A stretch of 64,000 nucleotides of DNA from Caldimonas mangrovi (GCF_023721835.1 NZ_JAMKFE010000018.1:41507-105506), one strand, 5' to 3'; counted from the first letter of the stretch, positions 19,321-27,895 are shown. Numbers and translations are program-made. Notes: a model not told the origin generated them from the letters alone.

Positions 19321-20214
19321 TTACTTGACGGCGTCGACCATGTAGGCGACAGCGGCCTTGATCTCCGCGTCGGAGGCGGCGGAGCCGCCCTTCGGCGGCA
19401 TCGCACCCTTGCCCTTGATGACGCTGGCCGTCAATGCGTCGAGGCCCTGGCCCAGCCGGGCGCTCCACTGCGCCTTGTCGCCGAACTTCGGCGCACCGGC
19501 CACGCCGGCGGCGTGGCAGGCCACGCAGGCCTGGTTGTACAGCGCGCTGCCGGCGTTCGCACCGGCTTCGGCGGCCGGAGCCGCGGCCGGCGCGGCCGCC
19601 TGGTTCGCCGCCGCCACAGCGGCCGCGGCCTGCTGCGCAGCGCCGGCATCGGCGGCGGCCGGCTGGGTCTGCGCCGCCTCGGCCGTGGCGGCGGGCGCGG
19701 CTTGCGGCTCGGCCAGTTTGCCGCCCGACTGGTTGGCCATGTAGACCACCGCGCGGCCGATCTCGAGGTCGGTGAAGTCGCCGCCGCCTTGCGGGCCCAT
19801 CGCGCCCTTGCCCTTCAGGGCAGAAGCCAGCAGCGCCTGGTAGCCCTGCGGCAGGCGCGGGGCCCAGGCCCCGGCGTCGCCCAGCTTCGGCGCACCCGCT
19901 GCACCGGTGGCATGGCAGGCCGCGCATTGCGCGGTGAAGACCTGTTCGCCGGTCTTCAGCGTCGCGGGGTTGGACAGGTCGCGCAGCTCGACGGTGCCGA
20001 CCGGCTGGATGCGGCGCAGCACCGCCTCCTCGGTCAGGCCGTCGCTGCCGGCGCCGGCGCGCTTGTCGGAAGCCACGTAGGTGACCAGCAGGATGATGCC
20101 GACGATGGGCACCAGAAACGCGAACAGCACCGTGACGATCAGCTGCTTGGGCGTCTTGATCGGGCCTTCGTGGGGGCCGTCGTGTTCATCGTGCGTGTGT
20201 TGTGTGTCGCTCAT
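19321..20214 (-). CDS. Dihaem c-type cytochrome (c5-like), membrane anchored
   Basis: A 297-residue electron-transfer protein. A His/Asp-rich start is followed by one membrane helix at about 25-47 that anchors two periplasmic cytochrome domains. Haem motifs are C97-x2-C100-H101 (CAACH) and C230-x2-C233-H234 (CVACH), each followed about 50-60 residues later by a KGKGAM segment with the likely axial Met. The domains are joined by an Ala/Pro-rich linker of about 60 residues (roughly 165-222). It resembles the tandem cytochrome c5-type proteins of betaproteobacteria, thought to feed terminal oxidases. It is monocistronic, with a strong terminator. Confidence 0.92.
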   Translation of the reverse strand: MSDTQHTHDEHDGPHEGPIKTPKQLIVTVLFAFLVPIVGIILLVTYVASDKRAGAGSDGLTEEAVLRRIQPVGTVELRDLSNPATLKTGEQVFTAQCAACHATGAAGAPKLGDAGAWAPRLPQGYQALLASALKGKGAMGPQGGGDFTDLEIGRAVVYMANQSGGKLAEPQAAPAATAEAAQTQPAAADAGAAQQAAAAVAAANQAAAPAAAPAAEAGANAGSALYNQACVACHAAGVAGAPKFGDKAQWSARLGQGLDALTASVIKGKGAMPPKGGSAASDAEIKAAVAYMVDAVK

Positions 20215-20421
20215 GGGGCTCGATCCTTGACTGCGGGAGCGTATGTTTGGAAGTGTGGCGGGCGTCCGCGGCGCAAAACTTCGGGATTATAAGGGGCCGG
20301 CCTGTGGTCGCCGGAGGGCTCCGCCACCCTGCGCGCGACACGTCGCGCAAGGGCGTCGCCGCACGCTTGGCGGCAAGGCCCGGGCAACCGCTTTCGAGAA
20401 AGCGGTACCATAGCGACCTTT

Positions 20422-20497
20422 GCGCCCGTAGCTCAGTGGATAGAGTATTGGCCTCCGAAGCCAAGGGTCGCTGGTTCGATCCCAGCCGGGCGCGCCA
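20422..20497 (+). tRNA. tRNA-Arg, anticodon CCG
   Basis: A complete 76-base cloverleaf: acceptor GCGCCCG pairs with CGGGCGC, discriminator G and an encoded CCA end (20495-20497). The anticodon loop is CTCCGAA between TTGGC and GCCAA, giving anticodon CCG for the CGG codon. The T arm has GGTTCGATCCC. A possible -10 (TACCAT) lies at 20406-20411. It is followed directly by a terminator, so it is a single-gene transcript. Confidence 0.96.
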
Positions 20498-20503
20498 GAC
20501 GTC

Positions 20504-20535
20504 ACAACGCCAGCCTCGTGCTGGCGTTGTCTTTT
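20504..20535 (+). terminator. Terminator of the tRNA-Arg gene
   Basis: An 11-base perfect stem (ACAACGCCAGC / GCTGGCGTTGT) with a CTCGT loop is followed by CTTTT, seven bases after the tRNA CCA end. This is a classic rho-independent terminator. Confidence 0.85.
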
Positions 20536-20577
20536 CCGGGCCCGAACGTCGCCCGAAGGACTGGTGACGCCGGGCAG

Positions 20578-20583
20578 TAGAAT
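20578..20583 (+). promoter_or_regulatory. Possible -10 box with almost no leader
   Basis: TAGAAT ends only six bases before the ATG at 20590, so transcription would begin at or next to the start codon, and no Shine-Dalgarno sequence is seen. This suggests a leaderless message; the -35 is not convincing. Confidence 0.3.
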
Positions 20584-20589
20584 GCGGCC

Positions 20590-20940
20590 ATGCCCGCGCG
20601 GCTTGTTGCCCTCCTTCTTTCGTGCGTCCTGCTCTGGTCAGGATTGAGCACGCACGAGTCTTTCGACGCATCGCTTTCCGCCGTGCAGCAGGACTCCCAG
20701 ATGGCAGCGCCCGGCCATCCGTCATCCGACGATGTGCCGGGCTCCGTCGAAGGCCTGCCCGTCGACGGCCTGGCCGCTTGCGCCGACCTCGTGGAGCATG
20801 CGGTGCTGCTGGCCATGCCCGACCCGCCCGGCACCACCCTGACGATGTTGCTGTCCCGGCACGCCGGGATGACGGACGTCCGGTCGCCTCTTGTCGACGG
20901 CTTGCTCCGCCCGCCCTGCGCCGGGTCCGCATCGGCCTGA
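20590..20940 (+). CDS. Small exported protein of unknown function
   Basis: A 116-residue protein with a convincing signal peptide (MPARLVALLLSCVLLWSGLS) and a polar, Asp/Pro-rich mature part with two cysteines (AACADL, PPCAG). I do not recognise it. It lies between the tRNA terminator and the BI-1/YccA gene, on the same strand, with 106 bases to the latter. No Shine-Dalgarno is visible, but a -10-like TAGAAT sits just ahead of the ATG. Codon use is like its neighbours. Coding status is likely but not certain. Confidence 0.6.
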   Translation: MPARLVALLLSCVLLWSGLSTHESFDASLSAVQQDSQMAAPGHPSSDDVPGSVEGLPVDGLAACADLVEHAVLLAMPDPPGTTLTMLLSRHAGMTDVRSPLVDGLLRPPCAGSASA

Positions 20941-21046
20941 ACGGGCCGCGTAACGCTGACCGGCCGCGCCCGCGGCTTCTGCCTTCGGATCGCCTGCGCT
21001 CGATGCACGCGACCCATCACTTCGACGCATCGCCAAGAGACTCACC

Positions 21047-21742
21047 GTGAACCTGAACACCTACTCGACCCCTTCTCACGATCTTGCGGTTTCGGCCGCC
21101 CGAGAGCGCAACCGCGTACTGCGCAACACCTATTGGCTGCTCGCGCTGTCGATGGTGCCCACCGTGCTGGGCGCCTGGATCGGCGTCAGCACCGGCATCG
21201 CGCGGTCCATGTCCTCCGGGATGGGGCTGGTCGTATTTCTCGTCGGCGCGTTCGGCTTCATGTTCGCCATCGAAAAGCTGAAGAACACGGCGGCCGGGGT
21301 GCCGGTGCTGCTGGCATTCACCTTCTTCATGGGCGTGATGCTGTCCCGCCTGGTCGGCGCGGTGCTCGGCCTGGCCAACGGTGCGAGCCTGATCATGACC
21401 GCGTTTGCCGGCACCGGGCTGATCTTCCTGGGGATGGCGACGCTGTCCACGGTGATCAAGCGCGACCTGTCCTCGATGGGCAAGTTCCTGTTCATCGGCG
21501 CGCTCCTGCTGCTGGTGGCCGGCATCGCCAATTTCTTCCTGCAATCGAGCGCGCTCATGCTGACGCTCTCGGTGCTGGCCATCGGCATCTTCTCGGCTTT
21601 CATCCTCTACGACCTCAAGCGCGTGCAGGACGGACACGAGACCAACTACATCACCGCAACGCTGGGCGTGTACCTGAGCATCTACAACGTGTTCCAGTCG
21701 CTGCTCATGCTGCTGGGGGTGTTCGGCGGGCGCGACGAGTAG
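21047..21742 (+). CDS. Bax inhibitor-1 / YccA family membrane protein
   Basis: A 231-residue inner-membrane protein with seven predicted helices. It matches the BI-1/YccA family: RNTYWLLALSMVPTVLGAW at the start, the AFAGTGLIFLGMATLSTV helix, and the closing YDLKRVQDGHETNYITATL and LYLSIYNVFQSLL-type segments. E. coli YccA modulates the FtsH protease; other members are proposed ion or calcium leak channels. It begins at a GTG (MNLNTYS), where homologues begin. It is probably monocistronic. Confidence 0.93.
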   Translation: MNLNTYSTPSHDLAVSAARERNRVLRNTYWLLALSMVPTVLGAWIGVSTGIARSMSSGMGLVVFLVGAFGFMFAIEKLKNTAAGVPVLLAFTFFMGVMLSRLVGAVLGLANGASLIMTAFAGTGLIFLGMATLSTVIKRDLSSMGKFLFIGALLLLVAGIANFFLQSSALMLTLSVLAIGIFSAFILYDLKRVQDGHETNYITATLGVYLSIYNVFQSLLMLLGVFGGRDE

Positions 21743-21774
21743 CGCGCGCCCGGCGGCTTCGGCTCACGCCCTGT

Positions 21775-22083
21775 TCACAGGATCACCGCCAGCGCGCACC
21801 ACCCGAGGGCCGCGAGACGCAGGGCGCTCGTCCATGGCTCGCCTGAGCCGGCCGCCGAGCGCCACACCGACACCAGCAGGAAAACGTTGTACGGCAGCAG
21901 GACCCCCCACGCCGCGGTGGTGAGCGGTGGCGGAGCGGCCTGCGTGATGCCGATCATCGCGGCCGTGCCGACCGCAAGGTTGACAAAGGTGCCGACCAGC
22001 AACATGTCCCAGAAGAAGGCGCGTGGCCAGTGCACCTGGCCGCGCCATCGTGAGACCGCGTAGCTTTTCGACCTTTCCCACAT
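21775..22083 (-). CDS. Small membrane protein of unknown function
   Basis: A 102-residue protein with a basic N-terminus and three hydrophobic segments (about 24-46, 55-72 and 85-102). No family is recognised. An AGAGGGA precedes the ATG at suitable distance. It is 61 bases downstream of the ExoD gene on the same strand, so it may share that transcript; it converges on the BI-1/YccA gene. Confidence 0.65.
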   Translation of the reverse strand: MWERSKSYAVSRWRGQVHWPRAFFWDMLLVGTFVNLAVGTAAMIGITQAAPPPLTTAAWGVLLPYNVFLLVSVWRSAAGSGEPWTSALRLAALGWCALAVIL

Positions 22084-22144
22084 GACGCTGTCCCTCTGTT
22101 GACGTGGCTGAAGATCGTGGCAGCGTTTGCGGCACGGCTTTCGC

Positions 22145-22798
22145 TCAGCTCAGCACCGCGGCAAACAGGTACAGCGCGCTTTTGACGAGCGCCGCCAGCA
22201 CCCCCCAGACCAACGCCACGCCGGCCGCTGCGATGACGCAGCCGCCCGCGACCCAGACGCCGTCGCGCTCGAGGATGCCGAGCGACATCACCGCGATGGC
22301 CAGCGCCGGCAGCATGTTGCCCAGGGGAATCGGCAGCACCAGGATGACCGCCAGCAGCAGGCACACCAGACCGACCAGATGTTCGAACGGCGGGCGCGCA
22401 AGCGCGCTGAGCCGGGGGCGCAGCAAGCGCTCGGCGCGTTGCAGCCACGGCACGACGTGGCGCACCATCCGCTCGAAGTCGCGCCGGGCGATCGAACGGC
22501 GGGCGATGAATTGCGGCAGCCAGGGCGGCAGGCCGAATGCCAGCTGCACCGTCAGGAACAGCAAGGGAGCACCGACGATGGCCGAGGTGCCCGGCGGCAT
22601 CGGAATCGCGTTCGGGAACGCGAAGATGAAGATCAGGGCCGCCAGCGCGCGATCGCGCAGCGCATGCAGCAGGTCCGCGACCGAGATGTGCTCCCTCGCC
22701 GGGTCGCCCGCCACATCCTGGAGCAGTTGCGAAAGCAGGCGGCCCTGAGGTCGGTTCTCGCGCGGCTCCTGGTCCTCAATCGTATCGTCTCCTTGCAT
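22145..22798 (-). CDS. ExoD-family membrane protein
   Basis: A 217-residue inner-membrane protein of the ExoD family (exopolysaccharide synthesis, alkaline tolerance in rhizobia). Family stretches are the FAFPNAIPMPPGTSAIVGAPL segment, the LPPWLP region and PIPLGNMLPALAIAVMSLGI, with four or five hydrophobic helices. The first 35 residues are acidic and cytosolic. ExoD's biochemical role is unresolved. It is encoded between the Rrf2-linked reductase and a small membrane protein, all on the minus strand. Confidence 0.9.
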   Translation of the reverse strand: MQGDDTIEDQEPRENRPQGRLLSQLLQDVAGDPAREHISVADLLHALRDRALAALIFIFAFPNAIPMPPGTSAIVGAPLLFLTVQLAFGLPPWLPQFIARRSIARRDFERMVRHVVPWLQRAERLLRPRLSALARPPFEHLVGLVCLLLAVILVLPIPLGNMLPALAIAVMSLGILERDGVWVAGGCVIAAAGVALVWGVLAALVKSALYLFAAVLS

Positions 22799-22885
22799 GC
22801 CGCAAGGCTATCAGGGCTGGCGCGCCTGGGGCCGCCGGATCACCGTTGCTGTCGCACGGAAGATGCATGCGGCCGCATGCCTGCA

Positions 22886-23779
22886 TCAGAAGGCCATCCC
22901 CATCAGGAACCGGTGCGCCGCGGCCCCGGCAATGGCGCCATCGCCGACGGCCAGGGCGACGTTTCCTGCCATGCGCGCTGCATCGCCGCAGGCGAACACG
23001 CCGGCCACCGTCGTGGCCTTGATCGGGTCGGTCTTGATGCAGGTGCCGAGCGGCCCTTCCTCGACTGCGCAACCGAGCTGCCCTGACAGCGGGCTGGCGA
23101 GCACGGAGCGCGCCGCCACGAACAGACCTTGAAACGGGAGGATCCGGCCGTCGTGCATCACCACGTCGAGGCCCTCCCCTTCCAGGCGATCGATCCGGCC
23201 AGGCTCGATGGTCACGCCGCGCGCCTTCAGCGCTTCGGCCTGCTCGCGATCGGGTTCCAGCACGCCGTTGAGCAGGAACGTCGTCGGCCCCCAGTCGGGC
23301 AGCATCAACGCCTGGTGCACCGACATCGGCGATGTCGCCAGCACACCGATGCGGCCCTGCTGCAACTCGTAGCCGTGGCAGTAGGGGCAGTGGAACACTC
23401 GCCGGCCCCAGCGCTCGGCCAGCCCCGGTACGTCGGGCAGCTGGTCCCGCACCCCGGTGGCGAGCACCAGGCACCGCCCGAGCAGCGGCTCGCGGCCCTG
23501 CACCGAAACGACGAACCCGCCGCCTGCCTTCGCGGCACTTTCCGCCGTGCCACTCAGCCAGTCGACGGTGTCGTACTCCATCAGCTGCGCGCGTCCTTCC
23601 GCGGTGACCGCGCCGGGGTCGCTGCCGTCCTGTGTCAGGAAGCCGTGCGTGGCAGACGCAAACCGGTTGCGGCGCACGCCGGCGTCGACCACCAGCACCC
23701 GGCGCCGGGCGCGGGCCAGTTGCAGGGCGGCCGACAGGCCCGCATAGCTGCCGCCGACGACGATGGCGTCGTATGTCAT
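22886..23779 (-). CDS. Thioredoxin-reductase-like NAD(P)/FAD oxidoreductase
   Basis: A 297-residue flavoprotein of the class II pyridine nucleotide-disulfide reductase type: FAD-binding GGSYAGLSAALQLARA at 9-24, the redox-active C131-x2-C134 pair (CPYC), an ATGV segment near 107 and the closing GVFACGDAAR. Because of the CPYC pair it may reduce a thioredoxin, glutaredoxin or peroxiredoxin partner. The start has GAGGTG ahead of it. An Rrf2 regulator is encoded just upstream on the same strand, with a palindrome between them, a common arrangement for redox-stress control. Confidence 0.93.
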   Translation of the reverse strand: MTYDAIVVGGSYAGLSAALQLARARRRVLVVDAGVRRNRFASATHGFLTQDGSDPGAVTAEGRAQLMEYDTVDWLSGTAESAAKAGGGFVVSVQGREPLLGRCLVLATGVRDQLPDVPGLAERWGRRVFHCPYCHGYELQQGRIGVLATSPMSVHQALMLPDWGPTTFLLNGVLEPDREQAEALKARGVTIEPGRIDRLEGEGLDVVMHDGRILPFQGLFVAARSVLASPLSGQLGCAVEEGPLGTCIKTDPIKATTVAGVFACGDAARMAGNVALAVGDGAIAGAAAHRFLMGMAF

Positions 23780-23801
23780 GAATCACCTCGCTGTTGATCA
23801 C

Positions 23802-23818
23802 GTATCATCAAATGCTAC
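23802..23818. promoter_or_regulatory. Candidate Rrf2 operator upstream of the reductase
   Basis: A 17-base near-perfect dyad, GTATCAT-CAA-ATGCTAC (six of seven arm positions symmetric), lies 23-39 bases upstream of the reductase start and just after the Rrf2 gene. TATCAT/ATGATA-like palindromes are the usual type of Rrf2-family site. The symmetry is seen directly; binding is inferred. Confidence 0.45.
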
Positions 23819-23875
23819 ATGAAAAGCGAGGGCGGTATCGCGTCGGGGATTTGGGAGGGCGTACGGGCACGGGCC

Positions 23876-24319
23876 CTACTTCGGCCCCGAGGCCTCGTGC
23901 GTGCAATGCACGTCGAAGCCGCGCGCCAGCGTCGCCAGCGACACAGCACCGAGGCGTTCGATCAGCAGGGCTTCGGCGGTCTGCAGCGCGTCTTTCAACG
24001 CGGCGTTGACCACGCGCTCCACCGCGCACGCGGGGTTGTCGTTGTCGTTGCCGATCGCGAAGATCTTCGGGCCGCCGATGGCGTGGTGGATGTCCAGCAG
24101 GGTGACCTGCTCCAGGTCGCAGGCCAGCGTCCAGCCGCCGCCGTGCCCCTTCTCGGAACGGACATACCCGGCGCGCCGCAGGCCTGCCATCGTGCGGCGC
24201 ACGACAGCCGCATTGGTGCCCAGCATCGCGGCGATCTGCTCGGAGGTGAAGGGCTCGTCCCGCCGGCTCATGTGCAGCAGGACGTGCAGCATCCGGGAAA
24301 GACGGCTGTCGGGTCGCAT
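23876..24319 (-). CDS. Rrf2-family transcriptional regulator
   Basis: A 147-residue winged-helix regulator: SRLSRMLHVLLHMS then FTSEQIAAMLGTNAAVVRRT (recognition helix) and the GHGGGWTLACDLEQVTLLDI wing. The FeS cysteine trio of IscR and NsrR is absent (only CAVE and a late C-T-H), so it belongs with the YwnA-like, non-FeS group, often thiol- or electrophile-sensing. An earlier ATG at 24352 is possible, but homologues start at MRPDSRLSRM-like sequence. It probably represses the downstream reductase through the palindrome at 23802-23818. Confidence 0.9.
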   Translation of the reverse strand: MRPDSRLSRMLHVLLHMSRRDEPFTSEQIAAMLGTNAAVVRRTMAGLRRAGYVRSEKGHGGGWTLACDLEQVTLLDIHHAIGGPKIFAIGNDNDNPACAVERVVNAALKDALQTAEALLIERLGAVSLATLARGFDVHCTHEASGPK

Positions 24320-24382
24320 GCCCGGTACTGTCTCATACCGCCTTGACGCCACGCCCGGCCCGCGGCGGCGGGCCGGACAGGG

Positions 24383-26551
24383 TCACCAGCGGTAGCTCAC
24401 CGACGCCACCATGCGACGGCGGCTGCCGAACCAGCAGTCGCCGCGCTCCAGGCAGGACGCCACGTACTTCTTGTCGGTCAGGTTGTTGATGTTGAGGGCG
24501 AAGCGCCAGTCGGCGGTGTCGTAGGACAGCATCGCGTCGAACAGCTCGACCGCCGGCACGTCCACCGCGTCGACCCCGTCGGACGACCTGCCGACGTGGC
24601 GCACGCCGGCCCCGGCGCGCAAGCCCGGCAGCGCGGCAAAACTGTGCACCGCCCAGACGCTGGCGCTGTGCTTGGGGATGGCCTCGAGCTGCTTGCCGAG
24701 ATAGCGCGTGTCGGCCGCCGAGGTCTCGGTGATCTGGGCGTCGGTGTAGCTGTACTGCGCCACCAGGTCCCAGGCCGGCAGCCGGCCCGACACTTCGAGC
24801 TCGAGGCCCTTGACCGTGATCTCGCCGCGCTGCACCGAGGAGTTGACGTCATCGGGGTCCCGCGCCAGTCGGTTGGTCTCCTTCAGCTTGTAGACCGCCG
24901 CGGACGCCGCAACGCGCGACCACTCGGGTTGCCATTTCACGCCCAGCTCCACCTGCTTGCCGCGCTGTGGTTTGAACGGGCCGCCGCGGCCCGTCACGGG
25001 CTCGAAGGACTCTGAGTAGTTGACATAGGGAGACCACCCGCCGTCGCCCAGCCAGACGCCGCCGAGGTTCTTGCTGGTGGCTTCGTCCGTTCGCGGCTTG
25101 CTTTCGCCCTCCTCGGTGCGGACCTTGTCGTGCCGCAGCCCGGCCACGATCACCCAGCGGTCGCCGATCTTGATCTGGTCCTGCACCAGCACGCCCAGGC
25201 GCCGTGCCTTCGTAACGGTGGCGTCCATGTCCGGCAGGGCCGGCATCGGGTAGTTGTCATAGTCGGGGTCGTAGACGTCGAGCGGCGGGGCTTCGAAGTC
25301 GCCGTAGTAGCGCTGGCTGGCCTTGGAGTGGAAGCCGTCCAGGCCCACCAGCAGCGTGTGCGCCACGGTGCCTGCGCGCAGCTTGCCCTCGAACAGCAGG
25401 TCCGCATTGGTGACGCGGTCCTCGTCGTCAGCGGCGTAGAAGTAGCGGTTCAGGTAGGTGCCGTTCGGGTCGGGCGCGCCGGTCGAGTCGACGAAGCCGT
25501 CTTCCCAGTCGGCGTACATCGTGCGCATCTTGCCGTCGGTGCGGTCCTGGCGCAGGCTGTGGCGCAGCGTCCAGGTGTCGGTCAGGCGGCGCTCGAACTG
25601 CCAGCCCAGGCGCCAGCGCGTGCCGCCATAGGTGTCCCAGTCGGGCTCGCCGATGAAGGTGTCCATCGGGATCTTGCCGTTGGGCCCCGGCCGCAGCGTG
25701 CCGACGACCGGGAAGAAGCCGTTGACGTTGCCGCTCTCGTCGCGCTGGTATTCGGCGAACAAGGTCAGCGATGTCGAGCTGTCGGGACGCCAGGTGAGCG
25801 AGGGCGCAAGCAAGTCGCGGTCGTCGAACGCATGGTCCACCTGCGTGTTGCTGCGCTTGGCCAGCGCCACCACGCGGTACAGCAGCGTGCCGTCGGCGTT
25901 CAGCGGGCCGGTGAAGTCGCCCTGCACCTGCTTGTGATCGTGGTTGCCGACCTGCAGGCCGATCTCGCCGGCGCGCTCGGGCTGGGGCCGCTTGGACACC
26001 AGGTTGACCACACCGCCGGGGCCGTTCTGCCCGGCGATGACGGAGGCCGGGCCGCGCAGCACCTCGATGCGTTCGAAGGCATAGGGTTCGTTGCGCACCA
26101 GGCCCCAGTAGCCCGTCAGCGGCCGGCGCAAACCGTCGATCAGCGTCGAGCCGACGCTGCTGCCGCGCAGCGCGAAGTAGTCGCTGCGGTTGTCGACGCC
26201 ATAGGTCTCGACACGCACGCCCGCGGTGTAGCGCAGCGCTTCCTGGATGTTGGGCGAGCCCTGGTCGCGCACCTGGTCGGCCGTGATGACGGAGATCGAC
26301 TGCGGCACCTCGTTCAGCGGCGTGTCGGTCTTGGTCGCGGTGGCGGTCCGCCGCGCCACATAGCCGGGCACCGGCGAGGCGGCGGTTTCGGTGTCGGCGC
26401 TGGCGCGCACGCTGATGGTCGGCAGCGTGGCAGCAGGCTCCGAAGCGGCCGCGGCAGGCGGCGCAACGGTTTGCGCCAGGGTCGCGGCAGGCGCGCTGGC
26501 AAGCACGGCGGCCCGCACGAGGGCGTGCAGGCGGGTGGTCGGGGCGGTCAT
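24383..26551 (-). CDS. TonB-dependent siderophore receptor
   Basis: A 722-residue outer-membrane receptor. A signal peptide (about 27 residues) is followed by a linker, a TonB-box-like region, the plug domain at about 75-185 (TDTPLNEVPQSISVITADQV, LRGPASVIAGQNGPGGVVNL) and a 22-strand barrel ending in RRRMVASVSYRW with the terminal aromatic residue. The plug type is that of ferric-siderophore receptors such as FhuA/FpvA relatives. There is no N-terminal STN domain, so it should not signal to an anti-sigma factor. A Fur-like sequence lies about 200 bases upstream. No siderophore synthesis genes are in the window, so it may take xenosiderophores. Confidence 0.94.
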   Translation of the reverse strand: MTAPTTRLHALVRAAVLASAPAATLAQTVAPPAAAASEPAATLPTISVRASADTETAASPVPGYVARRTATATKTDTPLNEVPQSISVITADQVRDQGSPNIQEALRYTAGVRVETYGVDNRSDYFALRGSSVGSTLIDGLRRPLTGYWGLVRNEPYAFERIEVLRGPASVIAGQNGPGGVVNLVSKRPQPERAGEIGLQVGNHDHKQVQGDFTGPLNADGTLLYRVVALAKRSNTQVDHAFDDRDLLAPSLTWRPDSSTSLTLFAEYQRDESGNVNGFFPVVGTLRPGPNGKIPMDTFIGEPDWDTYGGTRWRLGWQFERRLTDTWTLRHSLRQDRTDGKMRTMYADWEDGFVDSTGAPDPNGTYLNRYFYAADDEDRVTNADLLFEGKLRAGTVAHTLLVGLDGFHSKASQRYYGDFEAPPLDVYDPDYDNYPMPALPDMDATVTKARRLGVLVQDQIKIGDRWVIVAGLRHDKVRTEEGESKPRTDEATSKNLGGVWLGDGGWSPYVNYSESFEPVTGRGGPFKPQRGKQVELGVKWQPEWSRVAASAAVYKLKETNRLARDPDDVNSSVQRGEITVKGLELEVSGRLPAWDLVAQYSYTDAQITETSAADTRYLGKQLEAIPKHSASVWAVHSFAALPGLRAGAGVRHVGRSSDGVDAVDVPAVELFDAMLSYDTADWRFALNINNLTDKKYVASCLERGDCWFGSRRRMVASVSYRW

Positions 26552-26754
26552 GGTCGGGGGTCCCTCTTACTGCTGGTTCGAAGTCGGTGCGCCGCGGCGG
26601 GATGTCACGCTGGCACGGCATGCGTCGTCGTCCGTTGCGATGGCAAGGCGGCGCGCAGCAATCGGTGCCTGAAGCGTGGCGACGGCTGGCTTCGTGGGAC
26701 CCGGGCACCGCCTCGGTCAGAGACGGTTGCCGCGGAGGTGCTGGCTCAAATTGT

Positions 26755-26774
26755 AATGCGACTTATTCTTATTC
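26755..26774. promoter_or_regulatory. Fur-box-like sequence upstream of the TonB receptor
   Basis: Read on the minus strand, this AT-rich patch gives GAATAAGAATAAGTCGCATT, close to the NAT-repeat pattern of Fur boxes and striking in such GC-rich DNA. It overlaps the stop codon of the upstream AraC gene and lies about 200 bases before the receptor start, so the receptor message would have a long leader. Confidence 0.45.
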
Positions 26775-27818
26775 AACAACCGCCAGTGCGCGAGGCGCGG
26801 ACGGTGCAGCGGCGCGAGCCTGCAGGCGTTCGCCGCGTGCCACGCTGGGCGGGTGGCCGATGACGCGTTTGAACGCCCGGCTGAACGAGGCTTCCGAGTC
26901 GTAGCCCAGCCGGTGGGCGGCCACCGCGATGCGCATGCCGTCCTGGGCGATCCAGCGACGCGCCTGGAACATCTTCACCTTGGCAACGTATTTCGCCGGA
27001 CTTTCGCCGACGGTGCGCGTGAAGGCCTCGGCAAAGCTGGAGCGCGAGGCACCCATCAGCTCGGCCAGCACCGGCACGCTCCAGTCGCGTTCGGGCTCGG
27101 CATGAATGGCGGCCAGCACCTTGCCGACCTTGGGGCAGCGCACCGCGGCGATCCAGCCCGTCGCGTCGCTGCAGGCGCACTCCACCCACGCGCGGATGAT
27201 GGTGGCTGCCAGCACGTCGGCCAACCGCGCCAGGATGCCGCAGGCGCCGATGCGGTCGAGCTCGACCTCGCGCTCCATCGCCTCCAGCAAGGCCGGCACG
27301 GTGGGGTCGCGCTGAGCCAGGTCGCCGGCGCGCATGACGTCCGGCATCATCGTCATGAGCGGGTGCAGCGGGTCGAGGTTGAAGCGCATCGCGCCGCAGA
27401 ACATCACGTCGGGCGGGGTGGCGCCTGCGGCTTCGACCGCGGGCTCGGTGTCTCCGCGCACGAGGTAGATGTTCTCGGACACCGCCACGCGCGCCAGCGA
27501 GTCGATGTCGACCGCCGGTGCGTCGGGCGAACTGGCGATGACGTGGAAGCTGCCGCGCGGCAGCAGCACGGCGTCGCCGGGATTCAGGCGCACCCACTCG
27601 GTCGAGGCAGTGCGCAGCCAGCTGCCGCCACTGGCGACGAAATGGAAGCGCGCCGCGCGTTGCGCCGGGAAGGCGACCGCCCAAGGCCGGCGCAACAGGC
27701 AGCGGCCGTATTCGACACCGTCGAGGCGCAGCCCCAGCAGGATTTCGGTGAGCGTGTCGGGCACGCCCGGTGGGCCCCCCCGGGGGCGCAACACAGGTCC
27801 GGAGAAACGATCAAGCAT
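26769..27818 (-). CDS. AraC-family regulator with cupin sensor domain
   Basis: A 349-residue regulator: an N-terminal cupin-like (Cupin_6) region (CLLRRPWAVAFP, HFVASGGSWL, GDAVLLPRGSFHV) and a C-terminal pair of AraC helix-turn-helix units (LAELMGASRSSFAEAFTRTV, then RIAVAAHRLGYDSEASFSRA). The start at 27818 gives the usual N-terminus; an ATG 60 bases further out is possible. It is divergent from an MFS exporter and an oxidoreductase gene, which are its likely targets. The effector is unknown. Confidence 0.92.
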   Translation of the reverse strand: MLDRFSGPVLRPRGGPPGVPDTLTEILLGLRLDGVEYGRCLLRRPWAVAFPAQRAARFHFVASGGSWLRTASTEWVRLNPGDAVLLPRGSFHVIASSPDAPAVDIDSLARVAVSENIYLVRGDTEPAVEAAGATPPDVMFCGAMRFNLDPLHPLMTMMPDVMRAGDLAQRDPTVPALLEAMEREVELDRIGACGILARLADVLAATIIRAWVECACSDATGWIAAVRCPKVGKVLAAIHAEPERDWSVPVLAELMGASRSSFAEAFTRTVGESPAKYVAKVKMFQARRWIAQDGMRIAVAAHRLGYDSEASFSRAFKRVIGHPPSVARGERLQARAAAPSAPRALAVVE

Positions 27819-27895
27819 TTCGGATTTTCCGGCATGGAAACGCCGACATCTTATCCCTAAGCTGGCGGCCCAGACCACAACAACCCGCCTGTCTC

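Noticed and set aside
20422..20497. tRNA-Arg as an island attachment site
   Set aside because: No integrase or repeat of the tRNA 3' end is visible nearby, and the flanking genes look like normal chromosome.
26552..26768. Cobalamin riboswitch ahead of the TonB receptor
   Set aside because: I could not find the conserved B12-box elements; a Fur-type patch explains the region better.
25130..26863. 577-codon plus-strand frame opposite the TonB receptor
   Set aside because: The receptor has clear plug and barrel motifs; the opposite frame is His/Arg-rich noise.
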